This document shows positions 1-7,093 of a stretch of 47,387 bases of DNA, piece after piece (the first letter of the stretch is position 1; each line of letters starts with the position of its first letter). The DNA is from Candidatus Amesbacteria bacterium RIFCSPLOWO2_01_FULL_48_25. Lineage in GTDB: Bacteria > Patescibacteriota > Microgenomatia > CAZETR01 > Amesbacteraceae. The stretch spans positions 1 to 47,387 of the forward strand of contig MEXN01000007.1 of NCBI GenBank assembly GCA_001773695.1. Reading direction: 5' to 3'. The notes beneath the pieces are model-generated. The model had not been told where the DNA came from. It worked only from the letters and a program-made list of their open reading frames with translations, and made no database searches. A program made the translations under genes and the position numbers.

Positions 1-151
1 AATCGACTAAAACCGTGGCGTCGGCCGGGCTTTTGGGGAACTTGTCCCGAAAGGCGCTTAAAACTTCGGCTTTGACTGTGGAGATAAGATCCGAGTGGGA
101 GATGCCGCGGGCGACGGCCAAATCTTCCAACGTGGCAAACTCACTGGTCAT
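1..151 (-). CDS. nusA: Transcription factor NusA-like, N-terminal fragment (runs off the left edge)
   Basis: Fifty codons are open from an ATG at 151 down to the window edge with no stop. The peptide begins MTSEFATLEDLAVARGIS and continues with a short helix-rich stretch ending SPADATVLVD. This resembles the N-terminal domain of NusA, which binds RNA polymerase and affects pausing, termination and antitermination: an acidic helix, a segment of the type 'ARGISHSDLISTVKAEVLSAF', then the start of the first beta strands. Only the first helical part is visible, with no S1 or KH domain, so the call rests on weak pattern similarity. It is divergent from the exonuclease gene at 187, with only 35 bp between the starts. 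Confidence 0.5.
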   Translation of the reverse strand, partial: MTSEFATLEDLAVARGISHSDLISTVKAEVLSAFRDKFPKSPADATVLVD

Positions 152-186
152 GAAATGTCGAGTTCATAATATAATATGCACTGACT

Positions 187-795
187 ATGCGCAAGCTGTT
201 TTTGGATATCGAGACGCTGCCGGCAGAGGAGTCCCGGAAGGAAATTCTGTTGGAACTGTATGAGCGCAAAATGAAGAAAGGCAATAAAAACTTGGGGTCA
301 TTTGAGGAATATTTGGAGTTGACCGGGTTGGACGGGTCATTTGGGAGGATTTGCTGCATTTCTTACGCCATCGATGACGGCCCGATAAAAACTTTGTCCG
401 GTGAGGAAAAACAAGTTTTGGCTGATTTTTGGGATGCGGCTGGGGATGTGAATTTGTTTGTAGGATTTAACATTATGGATTTTGATCTGAGGTTTATTTT
501 CCAGCGGTCAATTATTTTTGGCGTTAGACCATCTGTCGAGCTGACATTTGCCAGATACAGAAACAGTCCCATATATGACATATTCCATGAGTGGACCAGG
601 TGGAGTAATCTGGGGAAAGTTGGTTTGCATGGACTGGCTCGGGCGTTGGGATTGCCGTCTTCTAAAAATGGCGACATAGAGGGCAAAGACGTGGCTCGAG
701 CATACGCGGCCGGAAGACTTAAGGAAATTTGCGAATATTGCGAGCGGGATGTGGAATTGACCCGACAGATTTATAAAAAAATGACTTTTAGCTGA
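187..795 (+). CDS. DEDDy-type 3'-5' exonuclease (PolB-exonuclease-like)
   Basis: A 202-residue stand-alone RNase H-fold exonuclease that probably removes nucleotides from DNA 3' ends. The three motifs are visible in order: D7-I-E9-T (ExoI), G93-F-N with following aspartates at 98/100 (ExoII), and Y184-C-E-R-D188 (ExoIII, the tyrosine form of DEDD enzymes). No polymerase domain is attached, as in the 'predicted 3'-5' exonuclease related to PolB' family. The ATG at 187 places ExoI seven residues in, normal for the family. A second protein of the same build is encoded at 6419-7030 on the other strand, and a DnaQ-like third at 38871-39437. Substrate and role (repair, proofreading or RNA) cannot be read from the sequence. 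Confidence 0.8.
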   Translation: MRKLFLDIETLPAEESRKEILLELYERKMKKGNKNLGSFEEYLELTGLDGSFGRICCISYAIDDGPIKTLSGEEKQVLADFWDAAGDVNLFVGFNIMDFDLRFIFQRSIIFGVRPSVELTFARYRNSPIYDIFHEWTRWSNLGKVGLHGLARALGLPSSKNGDIEGKDVARAYAAGRLKEICEYCERDVELTRQIYKKMTFS

Positions 796-829
796 TATGA
801 CTGGGGCGGCTGGCAAAAGGGGTATCATT

Positions 830-1063
830 TCATATTTTCTTTAATATCTGGGTGTATTCTTCCGGTGAGATACCCAATGTCCTGAGGTTGTTGCGGATAA
901 CAAATATGGGGAGATTTTTGTACATTGGCAAAATAACCGGTCTCGTTAGACCCTTTCTCCAGTATACCCTGTGATCGCCTTTTTGCCTTTCAAATGTACA
1001 ACCAACGTATAACAAAAACTTTTCGAATTGTTTCCAGTCTAGAGGCGTAATTCTTGGCATCAA
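830..1063 (-). CDS. hicA: HicA-type mRNA interferase toxin
   Basis: A 77-residue protein with the compact dsRNA-binding-like fold of HicA/YcfA toxins. It contains the typical 'FEKFLLYVGCTFERQKGDH' region with the catalytic-type histidine of the G-D-H motif at about residue 30. This is followed by a strand pair (VYWRKG, PVILPMY) and the C-terminal 'IRNNLRTLGISPEEY' helix. HicA enzymes cleave mRNA and are neutralised by HicB. The start codon overlaps the stop of the upstream hicB-like gene by 4 nt, the usual coupled arrangement when antitoxin precedes toxin. Active-site residues look intact, so I expect a functional toxin. Confidence 0.85.
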   Translation of the reverse strand: MMPRITPLDWKQFEKFLLYVGCTFERQKGDHRVYWRKGLTRPVILPMYKNLPIFVIRNNLRTLGISPEEYTQILKKI

Positions 1064-1347
1064 TTTACAAAGCGGGGAACAGAGAAGTTTTCTGTTTGGC
1101 TTCCTACCACCATTGGAGGTAGATATTCATTATTTTGTTTTTGCCAACCCAGTTCTGTTAAAGCCTTATCTACCGTGTTTTTTTGAGAAATCTCCTCAAA
1201 GAAAATTCCGACGGCTTCTTCAAACCGTTTTTTAGCTTCAGCATAAGTTTCTCCGGCGGTTGATAAATCTAAAGCGGGACTATAAGCGATAAAACTATCG
1301 CCTTCTTTTATGACTATAACTGATAACGCGAATTGAACCTTACCCAT
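1060..1347 (-). CDS. hicB: HicB-type antitoxin
   Basis: A 95-residue partial-RNase-H-fold antitoxin. The N-terminal part (FALSVIVIKEGDSFIAYSPALD, then the 'STAGETYAEAKKRFEEAVGIFFEE' helix) is the HicB signature, in which the strand-strand-helix core masks the HicA active site. The C-terminal 40 residues (DKALTELGWQKQ...) do not form an obvious ribbon-helix-helix or HTH, so DNA-binding autoregulation is uncertain. It lies first in the two-gene operon. A TATAAT at 1357-1362 (read on the minus strand) is 9 bp upstream of the ATG at 1347. Confidence 0.85.
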   Translation of the reverse strand: MGKVQFALSVIVIKEGDSFIAYSPALDLSTAGETYAEAKKRFEEAVGIFFEEISQKNTVDKALTELGWQKQNNEYLPPMVVGSQTENFSVPRFVN

Positions 1348-1413
1348 AGTTTCCTTATTATATACCCATCGCGGAAAAAATTAGAATTTTGGATAGTATA
1401 ATCCAATTCACTT
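1348..1413. promoter_or_regulatory. Divergent promoter region between hicBA and the APH-like gene
   Basis: Two exact TATAAT -10 boxes face away from each other: minus-strand at 1357-1362 for hicB, and plus-strand at 1397-1402 for the gene starting at 1414. The -35 boxes are weak on both sides. Because only 66 bp separate the starts, HicB-type autoregulation could also affect the plus-strand gene; that is inference. Confidence 0.5.
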
Positions 1414-2405
1414 ATGCCACCACAAGATCCAGAACCGAAAAGAAATGCCTATCAGAGTTATCTGGAGGATAAACACGCCAAATTTAACACTCCTGGGAGA
1501 GTAATTGATGATGTGGTGAAGGCTGCGGCTGGTTCCAAACCCAGAGAAAGACATAAAGTAGTACTCGGGGAAGTGAATGAGGTCTACGACGTAGTCACGG
1601 AAAGTAATCAACAGTTGATCGTCAGGATTTCCAGAAGTGAACATCCTCGATTTGAAGCTGAAAAATGGGCGATTGATGGAGTGAAAAAAAAGGGGGTTCC
1701 GGCCCCTGAAGTATTGCTGATCAAAAGCGAGTCGGTGGAAGATATGAATCTAACTTTTTGTGTGGAAAAGAAGTTGCCGGGGACACCATTAAGAGATGTC
1801 CATTACACAGAGAGGGAGAGAATAAGTGACATTGTTCAACAAGCAGGTGAGATTCTGGCCAAAATACATTCCGTTGAGGCTCAAGGCTTCGGCGGATTTG
1901 ATAAGCCGGGAGTAGGAAAGTACGGTTCCTGGTCGGATTACATAATGGAGGTTGCTAAAGACAGGGACGCAATTGTTGAGGCGGCGACAAAAATGGGTAT
2001 GGCAACCAGCGATGTGGATCGAGGACTTGATATTTTAAAACAAAACGCACGATTGTTTGAAAATGTTAGTTCCCAGCTGCTGCATAGCGACTTTAGTTCC
2101 AAGCACATATTGGTAGATGGAAATACGATTACGGGAATACTGGACTTTGAAGGCAGTAAGAGCGGAGACCCGGTTTGGGACTTTGCCTAGTGGGATCATT
2201 TCTTTGGAAAAGACTTGCCAGTTGAGTGGTTGAAGCACGGATATCAGAAAGTGAGTGAACTTGACCCCGAGTTTGATAAAAAGCTGGCTATATATAAAAT
2301 CAGGTTAGGGCTGATGTTTATTAAGTATTATGAAAGTGAAGGTAATGTTTCGGGATGAAGGACACTCGGGAAAAATACTTGGCTGACCTTCAATCATTTG
2401 GTTAA
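1414..2405 (+). pseudogene. Aminoglycoside phosphotransferase (APH)-family kinase, broken by an amber codon and a frameshift
   Basis: An APH/choline-kinase-fold small-molecule kinase. The nucleotide-binding lobe is residues 1-130 (with QQLIVRISR and the E of FEAEKWAI), the catalytic loop is LLHSDFSSKHILVD (about 222-235), and the metal-binding D is in GILDFEGSKSGDP. Normal proteins continue 'WDFAYWDHFF'. Here TAG at 2188-2190 replaces the expected tyrosine. The same frame stays open for 55 more sense codons of plausible protein to TGA at 2356. The adjacent frame then gives a plausible tail (MKDTREKYLADLQSFG) ending at 2405. The family substrate is unknown, so resistance should not be assumed. 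TAG clearly serves as a stop elsewhere in the window, so recoding is unlikely. Sequencing error is the main alternative. Confidence 0.75.
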
Positions 2406-3100
2406 TTCAGGGGCTTGTGTCTAAAATCGAGGGCTTGGGTGAAGACTTGGTGATATTTATCAAGGTACTGGGGGATGTGTTTGCGGCGGTACTGCATGAT
2501 GAAGCGGGGATGTTCTAGAGCAAGAATAGTTTTGAAAAAATAGTGGGTTTTGTTTAACTCACTAATTACTTTCTGGTTTTTGCCCTGGCCTAAAAGAATG
2601 GCCACATCGGTGCGGCAACCAAGAGTGACCATGCGCTTTATAGAGTCCACCACGAAGGGAGTGGTGGCGGCAAGTAAGGCGGGATCGTCGTAATAATTAT
2701 AATTTTTACCGGCTTTGACGTAACCCAAAGGGGAAACGGCAGTCAAAAAGAAATCGGAGTAAAAACGACGGGGACCGCCCCAGGCGGCAATAAAATCGTA
2801 GACAAAAACCGAAGACAATTCGCGAACTTGTGGCAGATCGTTTGGGACATCACAGAACCGGCTGAGGGCAACGGGGTCGGTAAACGTCACCCCGGTAATG
2901 CCGGCGCCAAAACGACCGGGATTAATGCCCAGAACCAAAACACGCTTATTTGATCCTAAATAAAATTTATCGGAAAACGATTCCAGATAACCCCGGGCGG
3001 ACGAAGTGAGATAGGGGTTCATGACCGATACACCCCGGGGAAGATTGGTAGGAGGAACTAACTTCGTGTAAAACTGGACCACTTTCCGCCCAAAATCCAT
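2402..3100 (-). CDS. Uracil-DNA glycosylase superfamily protein, SMUG-like (DUF4918 type)
   Basis: A 232-residue glycosylase that would remove damaged or deaminated bases in base-excision repair. Motif 1 is LVLGINPGRFGAGITG (about residues 55-70), matching the G-x-N-P-G-x-F-G signature of SMUG-type enzymes. Motif 2 lies near the C-terminus, HPRFIMQYRRK (about 197-207), giving the histidine and minor-groove wedge. The F/Y stacking residue may lie in VTFTDP. Asparagine in motif 1 instead of aspartate points to SMUG rather than family 1 UDG. It converges with the APH-like gene and overlaps that gene's tail by a few bases. Confidence 0.75.
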   Translation of the reverse strand: MDFGRKVVQFYTKLVPPTNLPRGVSVMNPYLTSSARGYLESFSDKFYLGSNKRVLVLGINPGRFGAGITGVTFTDPVALSRFCDVPNDLPQVRELSSVFVYDFIAAWGGPRRFYSDFFLTAVSPLGYVKAGKNYNYYDDPALLAATTPFVVDSIKRMVTLGCRTDVAILLGQGKNQKVISELNKTHYFFKTILALEHPRFIMQYRRKHIPQYLDKYHQVFTQALDFRHKPLN

Positions 3101-3134
3101 GCCTTGAATATACTACAAGGGGTAAAATGGGCGG

Positions 3135-3977
3135 GTGGACAAGTATAAATATCCATTTGGGGCGGTGTGGCTGTCTCACTCGAGCATGGGGGATTTTGCC
3201 AAATGTCCCCGACTATATTATTTGCGAAACATGTACAAGGAGTCAAAATCCGGAAAGAAGATCCAGGTGGTTAGCCCGTATTTAACTTTGGGAATTGCTG
3301 TCCACGATACTTTGGAGGTGATCAGATATTTACCGCGGGAATCGCGGTTTGATAAACCGTTGACACACATTTTTGAAGAAATCTGGGAAGGAAGCAGCGG
3401 CCAAAGGGGTGGATTTAAATCCAATGATCAAGAAAAAGAGTTCCGGGGGCGAGGACTGGCAATGGTAAAAAGAGTTCAGGATAACCCGGGGCCGATTGCA
3501 TCTTTGTCTACCATTATTAAGGACCGGGGAGAGATGGTAGCTAATATGTGGCTCTCTGAGGCGGACGGGCTAATTTTATGCGGCAACGTAGATTGGGTGG
3601 AAGTACTGCCGGATGGCAGCCTGCACATAATTGATTTTAAGACCGGTAAAAACGAGGAGGATGCGGCTTCGCTGCAACTGCAAATTTATTTGCTGCTGGC
3701 TAAAAATAATAATAAGCGACCGGTAACTAGACTTAGCTATTGGTACTTGGAGCGGGATGATGTGCCGAGAGAAGTTAATATTCCTGATTTGGCTGGCGTC
3801 GTGGAACAGCTGGTGGAAAAGGGCCGGAAAATTAAAGCGGCCAGATTATCCGAGGCTATGGAGTGTGCTAAAGGGGGATGCAAATACTGTCTGGAATATG
3901 AACAAGTTGTAAAGGGTGAAACCGAGCAAGTGGGATATGACCCAAAACGGGAAAAAATGTTGTATCTTGTATTATAA
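3135..3977 (+). CDS. PD-(D/E)XK nuclease, RecB/Cas4-like, with probable Fe-S cluster cysteines
   Basis: A 280-residue single-domain nuclease from the RecB/AddB-C-terminal/Cas4 group. Visible features in order: S-x-S-x-x-x-F-x-x-C24-P entry motif; H57 in GIAVHDTL; D153 in GNVDWVEV; D167-F-K169 in HIIDFKTGK; Q-x-x-x-Y helix (LQLQIY, about 181-185); and a C-terminal cysteine set C244, C249, C252. With C24 this makes four cysteines, as in the iron-sulphur staple of AddB and Cas4. No cas genes or repeats are nearby, so a CRISPR role is not supported and general repair is more likely. It starts with GTG at 3135; the nearest ATG is out of frame. Confidence 0.8.
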   Translation: MDKYKYPFGAVWLSHSSMGDFAKCPRLYYLRNMYKESKSGKKIQVVSPYLTLGIAVHDTLEVIRYLPRESRFDKPLTHIFEEIWEGSSGQRGGFKSNDQEKEFRGRGLAMVKRVQDNPGPIASLSTIIKDRGEMVANMWLSEADGLILCGNVDWVEVLPDGSLHIIDFKTGKNEEDAASLQLQIYLLLAKNNNKRPVTRLSYWYLERDDVPREVNIPDLAGVVEQLVEKGRKIKAARLSEAMECAKGGCKYCLEYEQVVKGETEQVGYDPKREKMLYLVL

Positions 3978-3984
3978 TTAGGTC

Positions 3985-4182
3985 ATGGGAATCGATTGGA
4001 GCAACTTGTTTAAAAGATACAAGAATTTGTGGGTGGCTCTGAAGGACGATGAGAAAACGGTCATTGCCAGCGGCAGGACGGCCAAGCTGACGTGGGACAA
4101 AGCCAGAAAAAAAGGTGCTCTGAATCCGATTCTCGCCCATATCCCCGGTAAATTGATCTCGTACGTTGGTGGACAAAGATGA
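3985..4182 (+). CDS. DUF5678-like small protein, first gene of a two-gene module (copy 1)
   Basis: A 65-residue protein of the type LFKRYKNLWVALKDD, then TVIASGRTAK, a helix, then PILAHIP and a C-terminal YVGG. This pattern is typical of DUF5678-like proteins, whose function is unknown. It starts 8 bp after the nuclease gene, and its stop overlaps the start of the aspartic protease gene by 4 nt (ATGA). The same order occurs again at 38271-38847 with a clearly related but diverged pair. Possible roles are an inhibitor or substrate adaptor of the protease, which is inference only. Confidence 0.7.
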   Translation: MGIDWSNLFKRYKNLWVALKDDEKTVIASGRTAKLTWDKARKKGALNPILAHIPGKLISYVGGQR

Positions 4183-4580
4183 AGTTTTTTTACAAACGTT
4201 ATGCTCCCGGAGTGATTCGTCCAGTGATACCTATAGAGTTACGGTCTGGTGGAAAGCGGCTGAGATATGAAGCCTTGATAGACTCCGGAGCAGACGAGTG
4301 TATTTTGGATGCACAGTTGGCTCAGATATTGGGTATAAATTACCGCCGGGGGATTAAAAGGATGGTGGGAGGGATTACCGGTGCGGAACAAGTTTATTAT
4401 GCTTGTCCGGTAGTAATTGGAGCGGGCGAATGGTCTTTTGAAACCTTGGTTGGCTTCATGCCAAACATGCCAGATTTTGGGTACGGGGTTTTGGGTCAAA
4501 AGGGATTTTTTGAAAACTTTGTAGTCAAGTTTGATTACACGAAGCTGGAAATCCAACTAAGCGCAAGAGTAAAAAATTAA
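4179..4580 (+). CDS. Retropepsin-like aspartic protease (copy 1)
   Basis: A 133-residue single-lobe aspartyl protease of the retropepsin/clan AA type. The catalytic motif is L-I-D35-S-G-A-D. Downstream comes the flap region (MVGGITGAEQVYYACPVVIG) and the second hydrophobic-G motif (YGVLGQKGFFENFVVKFD). Proteins of this size carry one catalytic aspartate and must pair to form an active site. There is no signal peptide, so it is probably cytoplasmic. It is translationally coupled to the DUF5678-like gene just upstream. A homologous pair is at 38271-38847. Target proteins are unknown. Confidence 0.75.
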   Translation: MKFFYKRYAPGVIRPVIPIELRSGGKRLRYEALIDSGADECILDAQLAQILGINYRRGIKRMVGGITGAEQVYYACPVVIGAGEWSFETLVGFMPNMPDFGYGVLGQKGFFENFVVKFDYTKLEIQLSARVKN

Positions 4581-4587
4581 TCTACTT

Positions 4588-5097
4588 ATGACTTATAGAA
4601 CTCCATTGATCCTGGTAACTGTGGTGGTGGTTTTTGCAGGCTATCAGCAGGTGGACCGGGGTCAAGTTCTGTCAAAAACCATAGAAGTAACTCCTACAGT
4701 TGTTCCTTCACCTACGGTCACACCGACCAACACACCAATTCCAACATCTACACCCCGGCCGACGCGAGTGCCTACCCCAACACCCAAACCCCAGCCTAAA
4801 TTCACGTCTGAAGAAATTTATAACTTTACCAACCAGTACGGCGGGCAGTACGGAGTGGACCCAAATGTCATCCGACACGTGGCTTTATGCGAGTCGGGAT
4901 TTAAGCCGGGGGCGAGAAATTATATTTATGCCGGGTTGTTCCAATACGACGTGGCCACTTGGAAAACTTTCCGCAAAAAGATGGGCGAAAATTCTGATAC
5001 TGACTTGAGATACAATGCTAAAGAAGCGGTAAAAACAGCTGCTTTTACTTTATCTTTGGGTTACTCTCGCTTATGGCCAAATTGTTATCCGAAATAA
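4588..5097 (+). CDS. Secreted lytic-transglycosylase-like protein
   Basis: A 169-residue protein. A hydrophobic N-terminus (residues 5-20) should act as signal or membrane anchor. A Pro/Thr-rich linker (about 33-70) spans the cell wall side, and a C-terminal SLT/lysozyme-like domain follows from about residue 72. The domain shows the order YGVDPNVIRHVALCESGF, in which the glutamate after LC is the expected catalytic acid, then an AGLFQYDVATW segment matching the G-L-x-Q core, and a C-terminal helix ending in YSRLWPNCY. Two cysteines may form a disulphide. The likely role is peptidoglycan cleavage at the cell surface. It follows the aspartic protease gene by 7 bp, with a possible shared transcript. 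Confidence 0.75.
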   Translation: MTYRTPLILVTVVVVFAGYQQVDRGQVLSKTIEVTPTVVPSPTVTPTNTPIPTSTPRPTRVPTPTPKPQPKFTSEEIYNFTNQYGGQYGVDPNVIRHVALCESGFKPGARNYIYAGLFQYDVATWKTFRKKMGENSDTDLRYNAKEAVKTAAFTLSLGYSRLWPNCYPK

Positions 5098-5110
5098 ATG
5101 CTTGCGGGTG

Positions 5111-5458
5111 CTAAATCTTTTCTTGAGCTCGGGCTGCCTGGATGGCTGCAAGTATTCGTTGTTTCATATCATCCGAGATGGCCGCGGGGCTTCGCCTTCG
5201 TTTAAGTTCAGCTTCCAGTTTGATTCCATTTGCAGCAGATACAAGGGCGAGGACGGTTCCCAAAGTATTTGCCATTGTACCCACGACTTTCTTAGCCTTT
5301 GCGTCTTCTAAGGCTCTCAGGGAAAAAACTGCCGCTGATAAAAGTGGGACAACCCATAATGTATCAGGATGCTTTATTACTAATTCCCGGACTTGTCCTA
5401 CTTGTCTGGGAAATCTCTGCTGTAGTCCCCCGGCTATTTGTTCTTGTAGTTTGTCCAT
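5111..5458 (-). CDS. Unknown small membrane protein
   Basis: A 115-residue protein with no family I recognise. It has an amphipathic N-terminus (DKLQEQIAGGLQQRF), one hydrophobic stretch (LWVVPLLSAAVFSL), a second weaker one (MANTLGTVLALVSAANGI) and a charged C-terminal helix (KRRRSPAAISDDMKQRILAAIQ). It lies 16 bp downstream of the 72-residue membrane gene at 5475-5693, probably in one transcript. Coding is supported by the composition and the tight spacing rather than by homology. Confidence 0.55.
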   Translation of the reverse strand: MDKLQEQIAGGLQQRFPRQVGQVRELVIKHPDTLWVVPLLSAAVFSLRALEDAKAKKVVGTMANTLGTVLALVSAANGIKLEAELKRRRSPAAISDDMKQRILAAIQAARAQEKI

Positions 5459-5474
5459 GTTAACGACTGGGATG

Positions 5475-5693
5475 TCACTTTGAGAAGTAAAAGATTATTG
5501 TTAATAAAATAATTCCCAAGAGGATTGCAAAAGTTTTTATCAAGAAGGCGTTGTTGGATATCTTAATTGTCTTTTGATAAAGAGCGGGATCTTTTTGTTT
5601 TAGCTGCTGTTCCATTGTGGATATTTTATTTTCCAGTCTGGGCTTGAGAATTTGGAAGATACGGTCAAGAAGATCGTCATTTAAGATTGACAT
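5475..5693 (-). CDS. Unknown 72-residue protein with one C-terminal membrane helix
   Basis: I choose the ATG at 5693; a TTG five codons upstream (5708) is possible. The N-terminal half is charged and probably coiled (LLDRIFQILKPRLENKISTMEQQLKQK). The C-terminal 20 residues are a clear membrane span (FLIKTFAILLGIILLTIIFYF), which makes it look tail-anchored. It is first of a two-gene unit with 5111-5458. The family is unknown. Confidence 0.5.
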   Translation of the reverse strand: MSILNDDLLDRIFQILKPRLENKISTMEQQLKQKDPALYQKTIKISNNAFLIKTFAILLGIILLTIIFYFSK

Positions 5694-5716
5694 GGGGATA
5701 TTGTACAATTTGGATT

Positions 5717-5797
5717 ATGAAACAGAAAGTGGTGGTGTACCTACTAATATTGGGAGTTGCGGGGTGGGTGGTAGTTGTTAAATCAGGTATTCTCTAG
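5717..5797 (+). CDS. Possible 26-residue hydrophobic peptide
   Basis: An ATG at 5717 opens MKQKVVVYLLILGVAGWVVV and ends KSGIL at a TAG (5795-5797). The peptide is almost all membrane helix behind a basic start, like a signal sequence without a body. It may be a genuine small membrane peptide, or the left-over head of a protein lost at the junction described at 5798-5944. The upstream TACAAT (5704-5709) could be a -10. Confidence 0.3.
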   Translation: MKQKVVVYLLILGVAGWVVVVKSGIL

Positions 5798-5943
5798 CTT
5801 ATTTTCTAATTCTTCGGATCAATCCGGTCGCTATACGGGAAGAATCTTTTCTAAGAGTTTGGGCTTGGGAATGCAGCTCGTCAAAGAGGTCGTATATGTA
5901 CACAAACGGAGCGTCTACCGTTACTCCTTGAATACCTACATTT

Positions 5944-6393
5944 ATTGACCAGCTGGCGCAAACCACCATGAGAAATATCGTGGGCGAGGTGGAATTGGAT
6001 GATCTGCTGGCGAATCGGGAGGCAATAGCCAAAAGGATTCGCGACATTATCGAGGGCATGGCTACTAAGTGGGGGATAGATGTGGCTTCGGTTGAGCTGA
6101 AAGACATCGTGCTGCCTGTGGACATGAAGCGGACAATTGCCAAGCAAGCTGAAGCGGAACGGGAGAAACGGGCGACGATTATTAATTCCGAAGGAGAGGT
6201 AATCGCTTCACAAAACTTGGCCAAGGCGGCCCGAACGATGGCCGAGACCCCGGGAGCCTTGCATTTGCGGACCCTAAACTCGATTAATGATATTGCCTCC
6301 GATCAATCGAATACAGTGGTATTTGTGACTCCCATCGAGGTGCTGCGGGCAGTGGAGGGGCTGAATAAATTTCTGGAGAGAAAGAGTAAGTAA
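5944..6393 (+). pseudogene. SPFH/band-7 (stomatin or slipin-like) protein, 5' half missing
   Basis: The frame resembles the second half of a stomatin-like membrane scaffold protein. It carries QLAQTTMRNIVGEVELDDLL, the WGIDVASVELKDIVLP strand, the KQAEAEREKRATIINSEGE helix and the C-terminal TVVFVTPIE region. Similarity starts about 5944, before the first ATG (5968). A TGA stops the same frame at about 5926. No frame upstream encodes the expected membrane anchor and first half of the SPFH domain. The piece is therefore a 5'-truncated remnant, unless it is translated from 5968 as a 141-residue fragment. Confidence 0.7.
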
Positions 6394-6418
6394 CAATGAA
6401 GGGGCAATACTCGAATTT

Positions 6419-7030
6419 CTAAAATAGGCTGGGTTGTTTGGAGGTGGGAGAAAAATCTTGGGGATAGGAAAAGTTGACAGGGATAATACGAGGGTTGTTC
6501 CAATGATCGGTATATTTGAGGTGTTTGTTTTTCATGGCGAAATCATATATGTCCCGGGTGAGAGTTACGTCGGCTTCGCAATAACTTTTGAGTAACTTTA
6601 GACTTTGATCATCGCCTTTTTGCCAATAAACAACGGCATTCACGCCTTCATCGGTTTTGCTTCTACCCAAGGTGTCTTTGGCGAAGGCGTTTAGGCCCAC
6701 CCGGCGGCCGACTATTTTTTTGACCTCGTCCATAATATCGAAATGCGGCCATTTGGGAAAATCGGCCGGGGAATATGGCCTTAAAACCGGGACGTCAAAG
6801 CCTAAGGAGTTAAAACCGATGATCCGATCCGCCTGGCGAAATAGAGACCACATGTCTGGTAGCTGATGTTCCCAGAAACTGGACATTTCGCCGGTAATTT
6901 CGAATCCGGTTTGAGGATCAACCTGGCGATGATAAACCGAAACTACGGAGACGCCCAAGTCGCTAGGATCCGATGTTCCGGTTTCGTCGAACCAGGATTT
7001 GGTCTCGATATCGAAGAACGTCTCCCACAT
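6419..7030 (-). CDS. DEDDy-type 3'-5' exonuclease-like protein (second copy)
   Basis: A 203-residue stand-alone exonuclease domain. Motifs are D7-I-E9-T (ExoI), G72-F-N74-S-L-G-F-D79 (ExoII) and Y150-C-E-A-D154 (ExoIII with tyrosine). It shares the layout of the gene at 187-795 but little exact sequence outside the motifs, so the two are distant paralogues rather than a recent duplication. The C-terminal 35 residues (WNNPRIIPVNFSYPQDF...) are a tail not needed for the fold. A minus-strand TATAAT at 7045-7050 lies 14 bp before the ATG. Confidence 0.75.
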   Translation of the reverse strand: MWETFFDIETKSWFDETGTSDPSDLGVSVVSVYHRQVDPQTGFEITGEMSSFWEHQLPDMWSLFRQADRIIGFNSLGFDVPVLRPYSPADFPKWPHFDIMDEVKKIVGRRVGLNAFAKDTLGRSKTDEGVNAVVYWQKGDDQSLKLLKSYCEADVTLTRDIYDFAMKNKHLKYTDHWNNPRIIPVNFSYPQDFSPTSKQPSLF

Positions 7031-7058
7031 ATTTCGGTGATTATATTATACTGCGTTC

Positions 7059-7088
7059 TTGACAAATCCCCCCTCGGGGGATTAACAT
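7059..7088 (+). promoter_or_regulatory. csoR-copA operon promoter with embedded CsoR-type operator
   Basis: TTGACA at 7059-7064 and TAACAT at 7083-7088 are 18 bp apart. The spacer is filled by a perfect inverted repeat, AATCCCCC-ctc-GGGGGATT (7065-7083). G/C-run palindromes of this sort are the known type of CsoR operator. Its position would let the bound repressor block RNA polymerase. The ATG of csoR (7094) is only 5 bp after the -10, so the transcript would start at or next to the start codon (leaderless) if this -10 is used. Confidence 0.75.
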
Positions 7089-7093
7089 GAGGT

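Noticed and set aside
15-263. 82-residue plus-strand frame at the left edge
   Set aside because: It lies opposite the nusA-like start and runs into the exonuclease gene; the opposite-strand reading has family-like order.
2188-2190. UAG recoding as a sense codon
   Set aside because: secF and relA end in TAG at their expected C-termini, so TAG is a stop in this genome.
3135-3977. Cas4 of a CRISPR system
   Set aside because: The nuclease is Cas4-like in motifs, but I saw no repeats, spacers or other cas genes in the window.
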